Shown: positions 23,831 to 32,753, counted from the stretch's first letter. The stretch: DNA of 33,552 nt from Planctomycetota bacterium (GCA_014382805.1 JACNIZ010000236.1:1-33552); one strand, 5' to 3'. Notes: generated by a model from the letters alone, not told the origin. Translations and numbers: made by a program.

Positions 23831-24408
23831 TGCAAAGAAGCCCCCGGTGGCAAAGTATTTTTCCGTGACGACGCCATGCTGCGGCCACTAGCGGTCAACT
23901 CCAAACCAGGCACGCTAGCCACCCGCATTTGCATATCTAAGCCGCACAAAGCCACCGCCAGGGCGTCGGATTCGTCGAAAGTATCGAAGGCATGGCCGTC
24001 CTCAAGGCCGAGCCGCAAAGCCACCAATCGAGCGATTTGCTCCTTTGTTGCTGCTCCCGCGCCGCCGATGCGGCGTTTGACCACTGCCGGAGGCAACTCG
24101 ATGATTTCCATTTCCTGTTCGGCGCAAGTCACCATGACCACTCCACGCGCTTCGCCGATCCGCAGAGCACTGCGAGCGTTTTTTCCGAAAAAAGCTGCCT
24201 CGAGAGTCAGCTGGCGTGGTTTGTGAATCTGGAGTATTTCCTGCAAGCCACAGCGCAGCCGAAACAGGCGCTCGGGAATGGGGTCTTTGGATGTTCCCAA
24301 GTGCATCGTTCCGCTTCCTAGGCGCACAGGAGTGGCGTCAGCGGCGGCGAGCACCGCCCATCCCACTGCGCGAGTGCCTGGATCAATGCCTAGAATGCGA
24401 TGTTGCAC
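23827..24408 (-). CDS. ruvC: Holliday junction resolvase RuvC
   Basis: 193 residues from a GTG start. It cleaves Holliday junctions during recombination. The RNase-H-like active site is complete: Asp9 in GIDPGTRAVGWAV, Glu70 in LTLEAAFFGKN, and Asp145 and Asp148 in DESDALAVALC. The tail after residue 155 (MQMRVASVPGLELTASGR) is somewhat longer than usual. The ruvA and ruvB genes are not in the window. It is the first gene of the six-gene minus-strand run and is divergent from ispD with 92 bases between them. Confidence 0.96.
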   Translation of the reverse strand: MQHRILGIDPGTRAVGWAVLAAADATPVRLGSGTMHLGTSKDPIPERLFRLRCGLQEILQIHKPRQLTLEAAFFGKNARSALRIGEARGVVMVTCAEQEMEIIELPPAVVKRRIGGAGAATKEQIARLVALRLGLEDGHAFDTFDESDALAVALCGLDMQMRVASVPGLELTASGRSMASSRKNTLPPGASLQ

Positions 24409-24500
24409 TCCCTCATGCTAACTGCTGGAGCAGGTATTTTCACTCACAGCATGGCGGCTGGGCAGAATGAGCCCCGCGCCAGCCCTGTTAAACTCCGGCC

Positions 24501-25205
24501 ATGAGCCCTGATATCACCGCTGTCGTGCTTGCCGCAGGCCAAGGTAGGCGTATGGGCGGAACAAACAAAGCCTTGCTGCCTCTGGCTGGCCGACCGGTTC
24601 TGCACTATTCCATGACTGCTTTTGCGCAATGCCCCAGCGTGGCGCAACTCATCCTGGTAATGAATGACGCCGACGTCCTCCGCCTGCAAGAACAGTGGCA
24701 GATGACGCCAGCGGATTTAGGCGCCGATTTGGTAGTCCCGGGCGGCGCTGAGCGCTGGCTATCGAGCCTGGCCGGATGCCAAATGGCCGAGCACGCAGTG
24801 GTTTTGGTCCACGACGCTGCTCGAGCATTGATTACCGCTTCCACCATCGAAGCCGTGGCCGCTGCAACGCGTAAACACGGAGCAGCTTTGGCCGCCCACC
24901 CTTTGGCCGACACTCTGAAACGCGAAGCCGCGGGCGGCAAAGTCGCCGAAACTGTGGCCAGGGAAAATTTGTGGTGCGCGCAAACTCCACAGGGTTTTAA
25001 ACGCGATTTATTGCTGCGCGCTTTTACCCACTGGCAGCAAAACCACGATCACTTACCTACCGACGAAGCCATGTTGGCCGAAGCCGCCGGGATCGCACCG
25101 ATGCTGGTTGCCGCTCCATCGAGCAACTTTAAACTCACCACACCAGCTGATTTGGCTTTGGCCGAAAGCCTGCTTCACGTCGCCGCGTCCACCGATCATG
25201 CATGA
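24501..25205 (+). CDS. ispD: 2-C-methyl-D-erythritol 4-phosphate cytidylyltransferase
   Basis: 234 residues. It attaches CMP to methylerythritol phosphate in the MEP route to isoprenoids. The nucleotide-binding loop is AAGQGRRMGG (11-20) with Lys23. Then come VPGGAERWLSSL (about 79-90), VHDAARALI (103-111) and AQTPQGFKRD (160-169), and TDEAMLAE follows, as in the family. It overlaps the start of ispF by 8 bases, so the two are translated together. The preceding 92-base gap holds promoters for both ispD and the divergent ruvC; I could not pick convincing boxes. Confidence 0.96.
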   Translation: MSPDITAVVLAAGQGRRMGGTNKALLPLAGRPVLHYSMTAFAQCPSVAQLILVMNDADVLRLQEQWQMTPADLGADLVVPGGAERWLSSLAGCQMAEHAVVLVHDAARALITASTIEAVAAATRKHGAALAAHPLADTLKREAAGGKVAETVARENLWCAQTPQGFKRDLLLRAFTHWQQNHDHLPTDEAMLAEAAGIAPMLVAAPSSNFKLTTPADLALAESLLHVAASTDHA

Positions 25206-25716
25206 GACACCCACCACGTCCTCATCCGAAATCGAGGCTGCTCCACGTATAGGCTTGGGCACTGACCGACATCGCATGGTGGTAGGTCGACCCTGCCTAT
25301 TGGGCGGCGTTTCCATCGATTGCCAAGTTGGCCCGTTTGGCCATTCCGACGCCGACGCCATCTTGCATGCGCTTATTGATGCATTGTTGGGCGCCGCCGG
25401 ATTGGATGACATCGGCACTTTGTTCCCTGATACCGACCCGCAATGGAAAGGCGCGAACTCGGCGGATTTATTGGTTGAGGCCTTGCAATTATTGTCCGCT
25501 CAATCCCTGCACCCTGTATCGGCGGACATAACCGCTCATTGTGACCGGCCCAAAATTGGACCCCATCGCGCTCAGATTCGGGCCAATCTTGCGAACTGGT
25601 TGGGGTTGCCGCTGGACCGCGTAAATATAAAAGGGAAAACGCTAGAGGGCGTCACCACCGATGTGGAGTATATAGACGTAATCGCGGTGGTCCTTTTGCA
25701 GAACCACCGCGATTGA
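25198..25716 (+). CDS. ispF: 2-C-methyl-D-erythritol 2,4-cyclodiphosphate synthase
   Basis: 172 residues from ATG 25198; a longer TTG reading into ispD is unlikely. It cyclises the CDP-ME phosphate to MEcPP. Zinc ligands are visible as GTDRHR (Asp23, His25) and His57 in GHSDADAILHALIDALLGAAG. FPDTDPQWKGANS (76-88) follows, with a GLDDIG in place of the usual GDIG. The C-terminus (VNIKGKTLEGVTT) differs from the common KATTTExLGFxGR form, as in some planctomycete enzymes I recall. It has a short N-terminal extension of about 16 residues before the family core. IspE, which acts between IspD and IspF, is not in the window. Confidence 0.95.
   Translation: MHETPTTSSSEIEAAPRIGLGTDRHRMVVGRPCLLGGVSIDCQVGPFGHSDADAILHALIDALLGAAGLDDIGTLFPDTDPQWKGANSADLLVEALQLLSAQSLHPVSADITAHCDRPKIGPHRAQIRANLANWLGLPLDRVNIKGKTLEGVTTDVEYIDVIAVVLLQNHRD
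25680..25714. repeat. 12-base perfect inverted repeat in the last codons of ispF
   Basis: AATCGCGGTGGT (25680-25691) and ACCACCGCGATT (25703-25714) are perfect complements around an 11-base loop. The hairpin lies inside the ispF coding end and stops 2 bases before the gene ends, 22 bases from the convergent lipoprotein stop. There is no T-tract on either side. The stem is strong enough to form in RNA from both strands. Confidence 0.8.
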
Positions 25717-25735
25717 GCTTGAATGAATTCCAGGT

Positions 25736-28700
25736 TTACCAGGTAAACGGAATCTTCAAGTAAGAAATCAACGGCTGCGGAGTGGCAAGGTTCACACCGG
25801 AAGCCAGGGCGTCGATATCGAACACCACTTGGTAGCGGATGAAACGATAGCCTTGCAATTGGCTGAGGTCCGAAGTCCAAGTATTGGTGTCCGGGAATGG
25901 CGTGCCAGGCACATTGGTTCCTGCACCAGATTGCTCGGCACCTTGGAATTGAATGGTGACTCCAGTGCCAGCTGGCAAAGCATCCAATACACCGCCAGTA
26001 GTAAGGCGGAAGAACCGAGGAAGCAGCGCCCAATTCAAGCCTGTGCCAACCAACAACGAGCCGTCGGCTGGATCGGTGAGCAAGGTCAAGGTATCCGTCG
26101 ATTTTTTGTAAGAGGCACTCACTACGGTGCGATTTGCGGAAAGCACTTCATTTGGTTTGAAGCCGTAGCCACGCAGCAGGTTTGGTTGACGCAGGAAGTG
26201 CTCCAAGCCAGCAAAGACAGTGGATGCATTGCCAATTTGCGCCTCGAAGTCGAACAGACTGCTGTCGGAAACGGAGCCGCTGACGATTTGCGTCAAGGCG
26301 GAAACCATGCCCGAATCGACATCAACAGAACCATTGCTGGAGTTGATGCCCATCAATTGCAGCATCGAACTAGTGTAGTTCGGGAAATCAACCGGTGGAC
26401 TTACATTTGGTTGACGTAATTCTGCTAAACCGGTATCAACCCACTTACTACGGAACATGGATTTCGCAGAGAAAATGGGGACCAGCGCGTATGGCTTCGG
26501 TGCAGCGAAGACTCGCAAAATCTCTTCCAGACGGTCGCGATCTAAGTCGTTGTTGTTGACGTCGCCGTTGTGCAGGTAATTCTTAATTTCAGAATCTCGA
26601 GATACTGGCCAAAGGATGTCAGTCGTCGGATCCGGAACGTGAATTTGAACCACGCCGTTTCCGCCAGCACCTCCTCGGCCGATGGCGTAAGTTTCATTGC
26701 CATCATCAATAACGGAGCCAGAACCTAAGTCGGCGTCATTCACTTGCGACATTGCCCAGCCACGACGACCCCCAATAGCAACCAACACTTCGGTGAAGTA
26801 AACACCTGCGATTGGAATCTCGTAAAAGTCTTCGTCTTGAATGGTCCAGTTTTGGTCGCCGCCTTGACCAGAATCAAGGATGTCAATTTCAGAAAGGTCC
26901 AACTTGGATGCCGTGCTAAGCACGATGTGACCACCGGAGCCACCGCCAGATCCACTGACCTGGCCGTAAGTCCATCCGATGGACTCACCACCCATGCCGT
27001 TGCCGCCGCGGGCCAATACTTTGCCGGCAGCACCGATGACGATGTCACCAATTGCCATGACCATAACTTGGCCACCACCGCCGCCGCCTGGAGCACCTTT
27101 ACGGTAAACGTCAATCCTACCGTTAGGGAAGTTCGGCTCCGGGAAGCTATCCGTCAACGGATCGTCACCGTTATTGCCGCGCACGTAAATCACCATATCG
27201 CCGGACGCGCCACCACCGGCACCGGCCCATGGGATCAGCAACTCACCAGGAGTTACGGAGCCGTCGTTGTTTACGCGTACACCCCAGAAGTCGTTACTAG
27301 TAGTGCCATCGTTTGAGAATATGGACGGCCCTGGCAAACCGGCGTCGGCGCCCTTGGTTGGGTGACCCAGCAAGCGTGGGAATTCGTTCACCGTGTCGGC
27401 CACCAAAGTCTTGCCACCGGCAATGTCGTTACTGAACGGGTTTGGCTGAGTTGCAGTGTTATCCCAAGGCTCAGAATAACGTTCCACAAAGGGGCCGGAT
27501 TGACCATCTTGTGCTTCAGCAGCATTGGTCGGCCGGTAGATGAGGTCAGGAGACTCATCCTCCATTCCATAAACACCATTTGGCTTCAGCGGATCCTCTT
27601 CAGTAGAACCCCACGAGCTACCACGCACACCAGCTTCGCCACCAACTACGTTGTAAACGAAACGACTACCAGACAACTGCGGATCGGTGGCAGTGTTCCA
27701 GTTCAGACGGTGGTCCATGGTAAAGTTTTTATCTACCGAAGGCATCTTGTCGTCTTCCGTCCACCGCGTCCAATAAATGGAGACGTTATCGGTAAGCGCA
27801 AAAGTACCGCCACCGCCCCCGGCTGCAGTGTTACTTACCGCTTCTTTGGTGTAACTCGCATCGGTGTAGCGCTCTTGGTTGAAGCCGCCTTCACCTCCTT
27901 GGCCACCATTGCCTTCAAAACCCCAAGCACCGTCACCGGATGAACCGCGATAGGTTTCTTGAAAGACTTCCTGGGACGAAGTACCACCGGTGCCACCACC
28001 ACATTCTCCTTTGGCACCACCTTCAGGGCGCTGCGGGGAATTCAGTCCAGTTGGCCAGATCGCATTGTTACCGGAAACGTTTAGTATGCCGTCCAAGGTC
28101 ACCGTGCCAGTGGCGTAGACCACCAATGGGTTGGACCCACGTGCACGTAATTCACTGTCGGCTTCAATGGTAAAGTTGCGGCAACTAATGACACCATTCA
28201 AAACAGTATGGGTCGTATTACCGGAGTCGGTAAAGAAGGTCTGTGAGTTTGTGGAAATCTCGGTGTAGCCAGAGTCCAGATAAAAGTCCTTAGTCGTAAA
28301 TTCACCAGGGAAATCAAAACTCGCTTGCACGTAGCCGTCTTCGATCGTTGCCGAAGGCAGCGGCAAGGCGGCGGACAAATCCAAACGCGTCGAGTTCTCA
28401 AAGAACTCTTGATACTCATCGGTCACCTCGTTGGCAGACCAGTCCACACTGGAATCGCCAAGTGCTTTTGCAATAGTTGGAGTGGTATGGGTCGCAGGTA
28501 GCAAATCAGCGAAGTTTCCTTGACCGGCAATGTCGGTGAATTGACGCTTGATGATTGCTTGCAACTTGCGGTTAGGTGGCAGCAATCCTGCAATTTCAAA
28601 CAACACAACTGCGCCGGTAGAAACACAATTTTCCTCAATGCGGATGGAACCCGGCAGTCGGTTCGTTACCGGGAAAACGTCTTCGCCTGCGGTACCGATC

Positions 28701-29386
28701 TCACCGTCGGCATAGAGGATGTACAGGTTTAATAAGTTCAGATTCAGGTTTCGGGCGTCGATGGCCTGATTGAAATGGAATCGAATCGAGGATTCCGGAT
28801 CGTTGTAAAAGTTAAGTCCTTTGGGCCATTCGATGGATGGGCTGGAAAGCAGAGTTGGGGGTCCATCGACGTAATCCAAAAACAAGCTGGAGCCTGCACC
28901 AGTCGGCGAGGTGAAACTGCGGGTCACCCCTTGCTTGAGTGCTCGACCATCCTTATCCCGCAGAACCTCGGCGCCGAACTTCGTGGAAGTCGGAATGCTC
29001 AGCGTGTAGGTGTAGCCGCCAGGTACAAATCCACCGTTGGAGTTGTCGTTCGCTGTGGGGCAAGTCGGGCGGAAATAAATGGTGCGTGGATCTTCTGAAT
29101 CACTTTCAAAAGAACCGGTCACTGGTTGATTCACGTCCTTGGAACTGAAAAGGATGGTTCCAAAGTGAACGGTATCCATGTCGACCGGGTTATTGAAGGT
29201 CAGCTGGACCAACTTATTCAATTCCCAGGTAACCCCGTCACCCATATTGGTGGATTGGAGCAAAAAGTTGCCGGAGGACCCTTGGCCACCAGCATTGGTG
29301 CCAGAACCTCCTCCGCAAGAGGGCAGCACAAAGAGCGCGCCGACGACAGTCAGCGTGCTAAGAGTTGAGAGAATTTTGGACGCCAT
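25736..29386 (-). CDS. Large glycine-rich lipoprotein with N-terminal Ig-like domain
   Basis: 1216 residues from ATG 29386, which has a good Shine-Dalgarno sequence (AAAGGA). A basic, hydrophobic signal ends in the lipobox LPSC (Cys24), then a GGGSG spacer. An extension to 29560 is open but has no signal and is rejected. Residues about 45-165 look like a bacterial Ig-like (Big_5) domain: VTWELNKLVQLTFNNPVDMDTV. Residues about 430-830 are rich in Gly, with runs such as GGGGGTF and GGGGGGQVMVMA and recurrent beta-strand stretches (TVTLDGILNVSG, IVIGAAGKVLARGG), which suggests a beta-solenoid. The last 380 residues look globular. A surface-exposed adhesin or matrix role is plausible. It is 182 bases downstream of the methyltransferase gene, so it probably has its own promoter. 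Confidence 0.82.
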   Translation of the reverse strand: MASKILSTLSTLTVVGALFVLPSCGGGSGTNAGGQGSSGNFLLQSTNMGDGVTWELNKLVQLTFNNPVDMDTVHFGTILFSSKDVNQPVTGSFESDSEDPRTIYFRPTCPTANDNSNGGFVPGGYTYTLSIPTSTKFGAEVLRDKDGRALKQGVTRSFTSPTGAGSSLFLDYVDGPPTLLSSPSIEWPKGLNFYNDPESSIRFHFNQAIDARNLNLNLLNLYILYADGEIGTAGEDVFPVTNRLPGSIRIEENCVSTGAVVLFEIAGLLPPNRKLQAIIKRQFTDIAGQGNFADLLPATHTTPTIAKALGDSSVDWSANEVTDEYQEFFENSTRLDLSAALPLPSATIEDGYVQASFDFPGEFTTKDFYLDSGYTEISTNSQTFFTDSGNTTHTVLNGVISCRNFTIEADSELRARGSNPLVVYATGTVTLDGILNVSGNNAIWPTGLNSPQRPEGGAKGECGGGTGGTSSQEVFQETYRGSSGDGAWGFEGNGGQGGEGGFNQERYTDASYTKEAVSNTAAGGGGGTFALTDNVSIYWTRWTEDDKMPSVDKNFTMDHRLNWNTATDPQLSGSRFVYNVVGGEAGVRGSSWGSTEEDPLKPNGVYGMEDESPDLIYRPTNAAEAQDGQSGPFVERYSEPWDNTATQPNPFSNDIAGGKTLVADTVNEFPRLLGHPTKGADAGLPGPSIFSNDGTTSNDFWGVRVNNDGSVTPGELLIPWAGAGGGASGDMVIYVRGNNGDDPLTDSFPEPNFPNGRIDVYRKGAPGGGGGGQVMVMAIGDIVIGAAGKVLARGGNGMGGESIGWTYGQVSGSGGGSGGHIVLSTASKLDLSEIDILDSGQGGDQNWTIQDEDFYEIPIAGVYFTEVLVAIGGRRGWAMSQVNDADLGSGSVIDDGNETYAIGRGGAGGNGVVQIHVPDPTTDILWPVSRDSEIKNYLHNGDVNNNDLDRDRLEEILRVFAAPKPYALVPIFSAKSMFRSKWVDTGLAELRQPNVSPPVDFPNYTSSMLQLMGINSSNGSVDVDSGMVSALTQIVSGSVSDSSLFDFEAQIGNASTVFAGLEHFLRQPNLLRGYGFKPNEVLSANRTVVSASYKKSTDTLTLLTDPADGSLLVGTGLNWALLPRFFRLTTGGVLDALPAGTGVTIQFQGAEQSGAGTNVPGTPFPDTNTWTSDLSQLQGYRFIRYQVVFDIDALASGVNLATPQPLISYLKIPFTW

Positions 29387-29446
29387 TGCTTTCCTTTTGG
29401 CTATGCGATTAATTCGCAGCTTTGTTAGGTACCGACTTAACCGCAA

Positions 29447-29461
29447 ATGCTGTACCAGCAT
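29447..29461. repeat. Small hairpin or palindrome upstream of the large lipoprotein gene
   Basis: ATGCTG and CAGCAT pair around a TAC loop within the 182-base gap between the methyltransferase stop and the lipoprotein start. It could be an operator or part of a 5' leader. No T-tract follows on the minus strand. The rest of the gap shows nothing I can name. Confidence 0.35.
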
Positions 29462-29568
29462 AGCCCGGCCGGTCCTGGGAGGGAATTGCGCGAGTCCGCG
29501 CTGAATGTTCGAAATCGAACAAGCCGGGCAGCAGGCAAGTGCTGCTCTCGAGGGTGCCAAACTCTAGT

Positions 29569-30225
29569 CTAATGCCTAGCGGAGGTCTGCAACGACATAT
29601 GCCGGTCAGAATCGACGACTACATGAAAATCAGTCAATCCGGCCCGAAAAGCCATCTTTTCCAGCTCATCCGGGGTAAAAGCGGCACCTAGGCTGTCACG
29701 GAAAAGGCGCTGGCTCAAGGGCGGCTCTTTGCTGGCGTGGAGTTGAACCAATTGATCGGCCTCGGCGGCAGTATGAGGTCGAAATAAATCCCGTATGAGC
29801 AGCACACCGCCTGGCTTCAAAACCCGCCACGCCTCGGCCAAAAAAGGCCCTGGATCGGGGATGTGATGCAAGATGGTATTGCTACAAACGCAATCGAAGC
29901 TATGGTCGGCAAAACCCAGCCCCTTGGCGTCGGCGAGCTGAAAGCGAACTCGACTTGCGTGCTCGGAACGCTGACGGTGCTCTTCTGCCAATTTCAGCAT
30001 TTCGGTCGATAGGTCCACTCCAACCACTTCACAGGAAGCATGTTGCGAACAAAGTAAGAGCGGGATTGTGCCCGGTCCAGTGCCGATATCTAGCACCTTA
30101 CCTACCGCGCCCAAATCCAACAGGCGGCGGACAAAATTCTGATTGGCTTCGGTGTGATCCATCGCGTCATAGGCTTCCGCTTCTTCCACAGTGTCCATGA
30201 CCTCGGGTTCTAGTACTCGCTCCAT
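29569..30225 (-). CDS. Class I SAM-dependent methyltransferase
   Basis: 218 residues. The SAM-binding motif I is VLDIGTGPGTIPL (about 44-56), followed by EVVGVDLSTEML (motif II), FQLADAKGLGFADHSFDCV (motif III) and HHIPDPGPFLAEAWRVLKPGG with LIRDLF (motif IV onward). This is the Methyltransf_11 type, as in UbiE/COQ5-like and small-molecule methyltransferases. The substrate cannot be read from the sequence. Its start is 23 bases from the divergent SMUG1-like gene, so the two promoters overlap. The C-terminus ends just before the gap upstream of the large lipoprotein. Confidence 0.88.
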   Translation of the reverse strand: MERVLEPEVMDTVEEAEAYDAMDHTEANQNFVRRLLDLGAVGKVLDIGTGPGTIPLLLCSQHASCEVVGVDLSTEMLKLAEEHRQRSEHASRVRFQLADAKGLGFADHSFDCVCSNTILHHIPDPGPFLAEAWRVLKPGGVLLIRDLFRPHTAAEADQLVQLHASKEPPLSQRLFRDSLGAAFTPDELEKMAFRAGLTDFHVVVDSDRHMSLQTSARH

Positions 30226-30248
30226 GCTGGCTAGCGTACACTCCCGCG

Positions 30249-30965
30249 ATGCGCTTGCAGAAGATCAGCGATGAGTTGTCGGATCAGGTCGACGCCCTGG
30301 AATTCCGGCCACCGGTGACCTGGGTTTACAACCCCTTGAGCTATGCCCGTGCCCTGCACCACGCGTACTTGGACCTCGCGCAACCCAATGCTGATGCCTT
30401 GTTATTAGGCATGAATCCTGGACCTTGGGGAATGGCCCAAACCGGCGTGCCCTTCGGTGAAGTCGCTGCAGTGCGTAACTGGTTAAAAATTCGCGGCCAA
30501 GTGATCGCCCCGCTGGAACAGCACCAAAAGCGACCTATTTTGGGGCTGGATTGCTCGCGCTCCGAAGTCTCCGGCCGACGTCTTTGGGCCTGGGCCGAGC
30601 AGCGCTACCGCACGCCGAAAAAGTTCTTTAAACAGTTTTTCGTTTACAATTTTTGCCCGCTCGCCTTCTTAGAAGAGACTGGGCGCAATCGAACCCCTGA
30701 CAAGCTCCCAATTGAAGAAAAACAACTCCTATTTGATGTATGCGACGAAGCCTTGCGCCGCTTCGTCACCGAATTGAAGCCTAAACGGGTGATCGGAATC
30801 GGCCGTTTCGCCGAGCAGCGAGCAAAAATTGCGCTGGCAGGAATGAACGTCCCGACCGCCACCATTCTGCACCCCAGCCCGGCCAGCCCAGCGGCCAATC
30901 GAGGCTGGCAACCGCAAATTGAAAAACAACTGGCTGAGTTAGGTTTGCCCTGCCCTACAAATTAG
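30249..30965 (+). CDS. SMUG1-type single-strand-selective uracil-DNA glycosylase
   Basis: 238 residues. It removes uracil and oxidised pyrimidines (such as 5-hydroxymethyluracil) from DNA in base-excision repair. Motif I is GMNPGPWGMAQTG (54-66, Asn56), nearly identical to the human SMUG1 motif. It is followed by VPFGEV and VRNWLKI, which include the substrate-pocket residues. The C-terminal motif II is HPSPASPAANRGW with catalytic His208. These marks set it apart from family 1 UNG and from the bacterial MUG and family 4 and 5 enzymes. The gene sits 4 bases ahead of an ExoIII-type AP endonuclease, the enzyme that acts on its product, so the two form a repair cassette. SMUG1 is mainly animal, with scattered bacterial members. 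Confidence 0.94.
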   Translation: MRLQKISDELSDQVDALEFRPPVTWVYNPLSYARALHHAYLDLAQPNADALLLGMNPGPWGMAQTGVPFGEVAAVRNWLKIRGQVIAPLEQHQKRPILGLDCSRSEVSGRRLWAWAEQRYRTPKKFFKQFFVYNFCPLAFLEETGRNRTPDKLPIEEKQLLFDVCDEALRRFVTELKPKRVIGIGRFAEQRAKIALAGMNVPTATILHPSPASPAANRGWQPQIEKQLAELGLPCPTN

Positions 30966-30969
30966 GCCG

Positions 30970-31755
30970 ATGCGCATCATCACCGTCAACGTCAACGGCT
31001 TGCGAGCCGCCGTCCGCAAAGGTTTTTTGGATTGGGTCGCCGAGCAAAATGCCGACGTCATCTGCTTGCAGGAGATCCGCATTCAGGAGCATCAGCTGAC
31101 CAAGGCGATGAAGAAGCCAGGCGGCATGCTGGCCGAATATTTGCCTGCCCAAAAACCGGGATACAGCGGCGTCGGACTTTATTTCAAAACGAAGCCTAAA
31201 GCCATTCTTCACGGCATCGGCGCGCCCGAGTTCGATGACGAGGGGCGGGTGCTGACCGCAGATTATGGCGATTTACGAGTGGTTAGCCTTTACCTACCCT
31301 CTGGGACCTCCGGCGACCCGCGCCAAGATTTCAAATACAAGTTTATGGACAAGTTTTTAGCCTGGATGGAGGTCCAGCGCCAGGAAACCAAGCACGTCGT
31401 CGTTTGCGGCGATTGGAATATTGCCCACCAGAAGATTGACTTGAAAAACTGGCGCGGAAATCAAAAAAATTCCGGTTTTCTACCCGAAGAACGCGCCTGG
31501 ATGGACCAAGTGCTAGGCCCTTCCGGCTGGGCAGACGCATATCGCTGCCTCCATCCCGAAACGGAAGGCGAATGCTACACCTGGTGGTCCAACCGCGGCC
31601 AGGCCTGGGCCAACAACACCGGATGGCGCATTGATTACCAGATTTGCACGCCTGACCTAGCCGCAAAGGCCCAATCTGCCACGGTTTTTAAAGATGAGCG
31701 CTTTTCCGACCACTCACCCCTGATCGTCGATTTCGAACATAATCTGTTAGGGTAG
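30970..31755 (+). CDS. xthA: Exodeoxyribonuclease III / AP endonuclease
   Basis: 261 residues, typical length. It incises DNA at abasic sites and has 3'-5' exonuclease activity. Active-site residues match the ExoIII/APE1 family: Asn7 in TVNVNGLR, Glu35 in ICLQEIRIQ, Tyr108 in SLYLPSG, Asp148 and Asn150 in GDWNIAH, a WRIDYQI segment, and Asp247-His248 in FSDHSPL. It follows the SMUG1-like glycosylase by 4 bases, so abasic sites left by that enzyme could be processed at once by this product. It ends 36 bases before the next gene on the same strand. Confidence 0.96.
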   Translation: MRIITVNVNGLRAAVRKGFLDWVAEQNADVICLQEIRIQEHQLTKAMKKPGGMLAEYLPAQKPGYSGVGLYFKTKPKAILHGIGAPEFDDEGRVLTADYGDLRVVSLYLPSGTSGDPRQDFKYKFMDKFLAWMEVQRQETKHVVVCGDWNIAHQKIDLKNWRGNQKNSGFLPEERAWMDQVLGPSGWADAYRCLHPETEGECYTWWSNRGQAWANNTGWRIDYQICTPDLAAKAQSATVFKDERFSDHSPLIVDFEHNLLG

Positions 31756-31791
31756 AAGTCCCCCTGGAAACTTCCTCCCCCACAAATAAAG

Positions 31792-32745
31792 ATGAAGAGC
31801 ATACGCATACTCGCAATTACCTCGTTGCTGTTTGGTGGCGCTTTCGCCGTCAACGCCGACGCCCAGTCCCAATACACCATGGACCTGGACGTCAACACCT
31901 GCAATTTCAATTTCAGCGGCAATTCCAGCAGTGGCCGCATTGTTGGCAAACCACCGCGGTTTAATATGGATGGCACCATGGAAATGTTGCTGACTCCAGG
32001 CGGCGGTCCCTTTGCCACTGGCGAGGTCAATGGTGGCTTAATGTTCACCGATCCGGCACGGATCAAGGCCGAGATTCCGAACATCTTCAGTTGGTTGCCG
32101 CCGCTCGCAACTATCTATATCGACGATGCAGAATACACTGCCTCCACGCCCCAATTTGCAGTCGATGGCGCCGGTAACTTTGCCACTGACATCGTTCTAA
32201 CCCCAATCGCCGGAACGGTTACCGTCATCCCTTTGGTGGGCTCTACCGAGGTTTCCAATTTGGCGGACTATGATCCAACCGATCCCACTCCTATTACTGG
32301 TAACCTCAGTGAGTCCGGTGGCACTGTCAGCTTGCACTCCGCAATCGACGTAACTTTCAGCAGTGACGATGGCATGGGCAACTGGGTAGACCTCAGCATC
32401 GACGGCACCCTCGACGCCTATGCTCCGACCCAATCAGGCATGTCGCTGACATCAGGTGCTGTAGTTGCAGGCTCGAATGCGATCTTTTCTGTCGCCACCG
32501 GTCAAGCCAATTCTGCCACCTTCTTGGCTTACGGTCTTTCGCTTGGTTCCACCCCGGTACCACCATTGAATGTGGTTTTGGATATCGCCGCTGCCACTCA
32601 AGTTGGTTCGATGAAAATGACCGACGGCTTAGGCAACTGCTTCTGGAATGAGATGGTTCCACCAGGTACCTCTGGCGTCACTGTTTACATGCAAGCATGC
32701 CAAAACAGCCTGACTTCGAATGTCCTTACAGTGACCATTCAATAA
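31792..32745 (+). CDS. Secreted protein with planctomycete-like C-terminal module
   Basis: 317 residues. A typical signal peptide (MKSIRILAITSLLFGGAFA) ends with ADA before Gln25. The mature part is rich in Gly, Thr, Asp and beta-strand residues, with no catalytic motif I recognise. Residues about 35-210 appear as one or two beta domains. The last 95 residues (NAIFSVATGQANSATFLAYGLSLGSTPVPPLNVVLD onward, shown here in part, to SNVLTVTIQ) match in pattern a small C-terminal module, ending LSNVxxVTI, that I recall from many exported proteins of marine Planctomycetota. That recollection is not confirmed by search. It lies 36 bases after xthA and probably has its own promoter. Confidence 0.7.
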   Translation: MKSIRILAITSLLFGGAFAVNADAQSQYTMDLDVNTCNFNFSGNSSSGRIVGKPPRFNMDGTMEMLLTPGGGPFATGEVNGGLMFTDPARIKAEIPNIFSWLPPLATIYIDDAEYTASTPQFAVDGAGNFATDIVLTPIAGTVTVIPLVGSTEVSNLADYDPTDPTPITGNLSESGGTVSLHSAIDVTFSSDDGMGNWVDLSIDGTLDAYAPTQSGMSLTSGAVVAGSNAIFSVATGQANSATFLAYGLSLGSTPVPPLNVVLDIAAATQVGSMKMTDGLGNCFWNEMVPPGTSGVTVYMQACQNSLTSNVLTVTIQ

Positions 32746-32753
32746 GTTCTGAA

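Noticed and set aside
29387-29560. N-terminal extension of the large lipoprotein
   Set aside because: The 58 extra residues precede a perfect lipoprotein signal with its own Shine-Dalgarno at ATG 29386.
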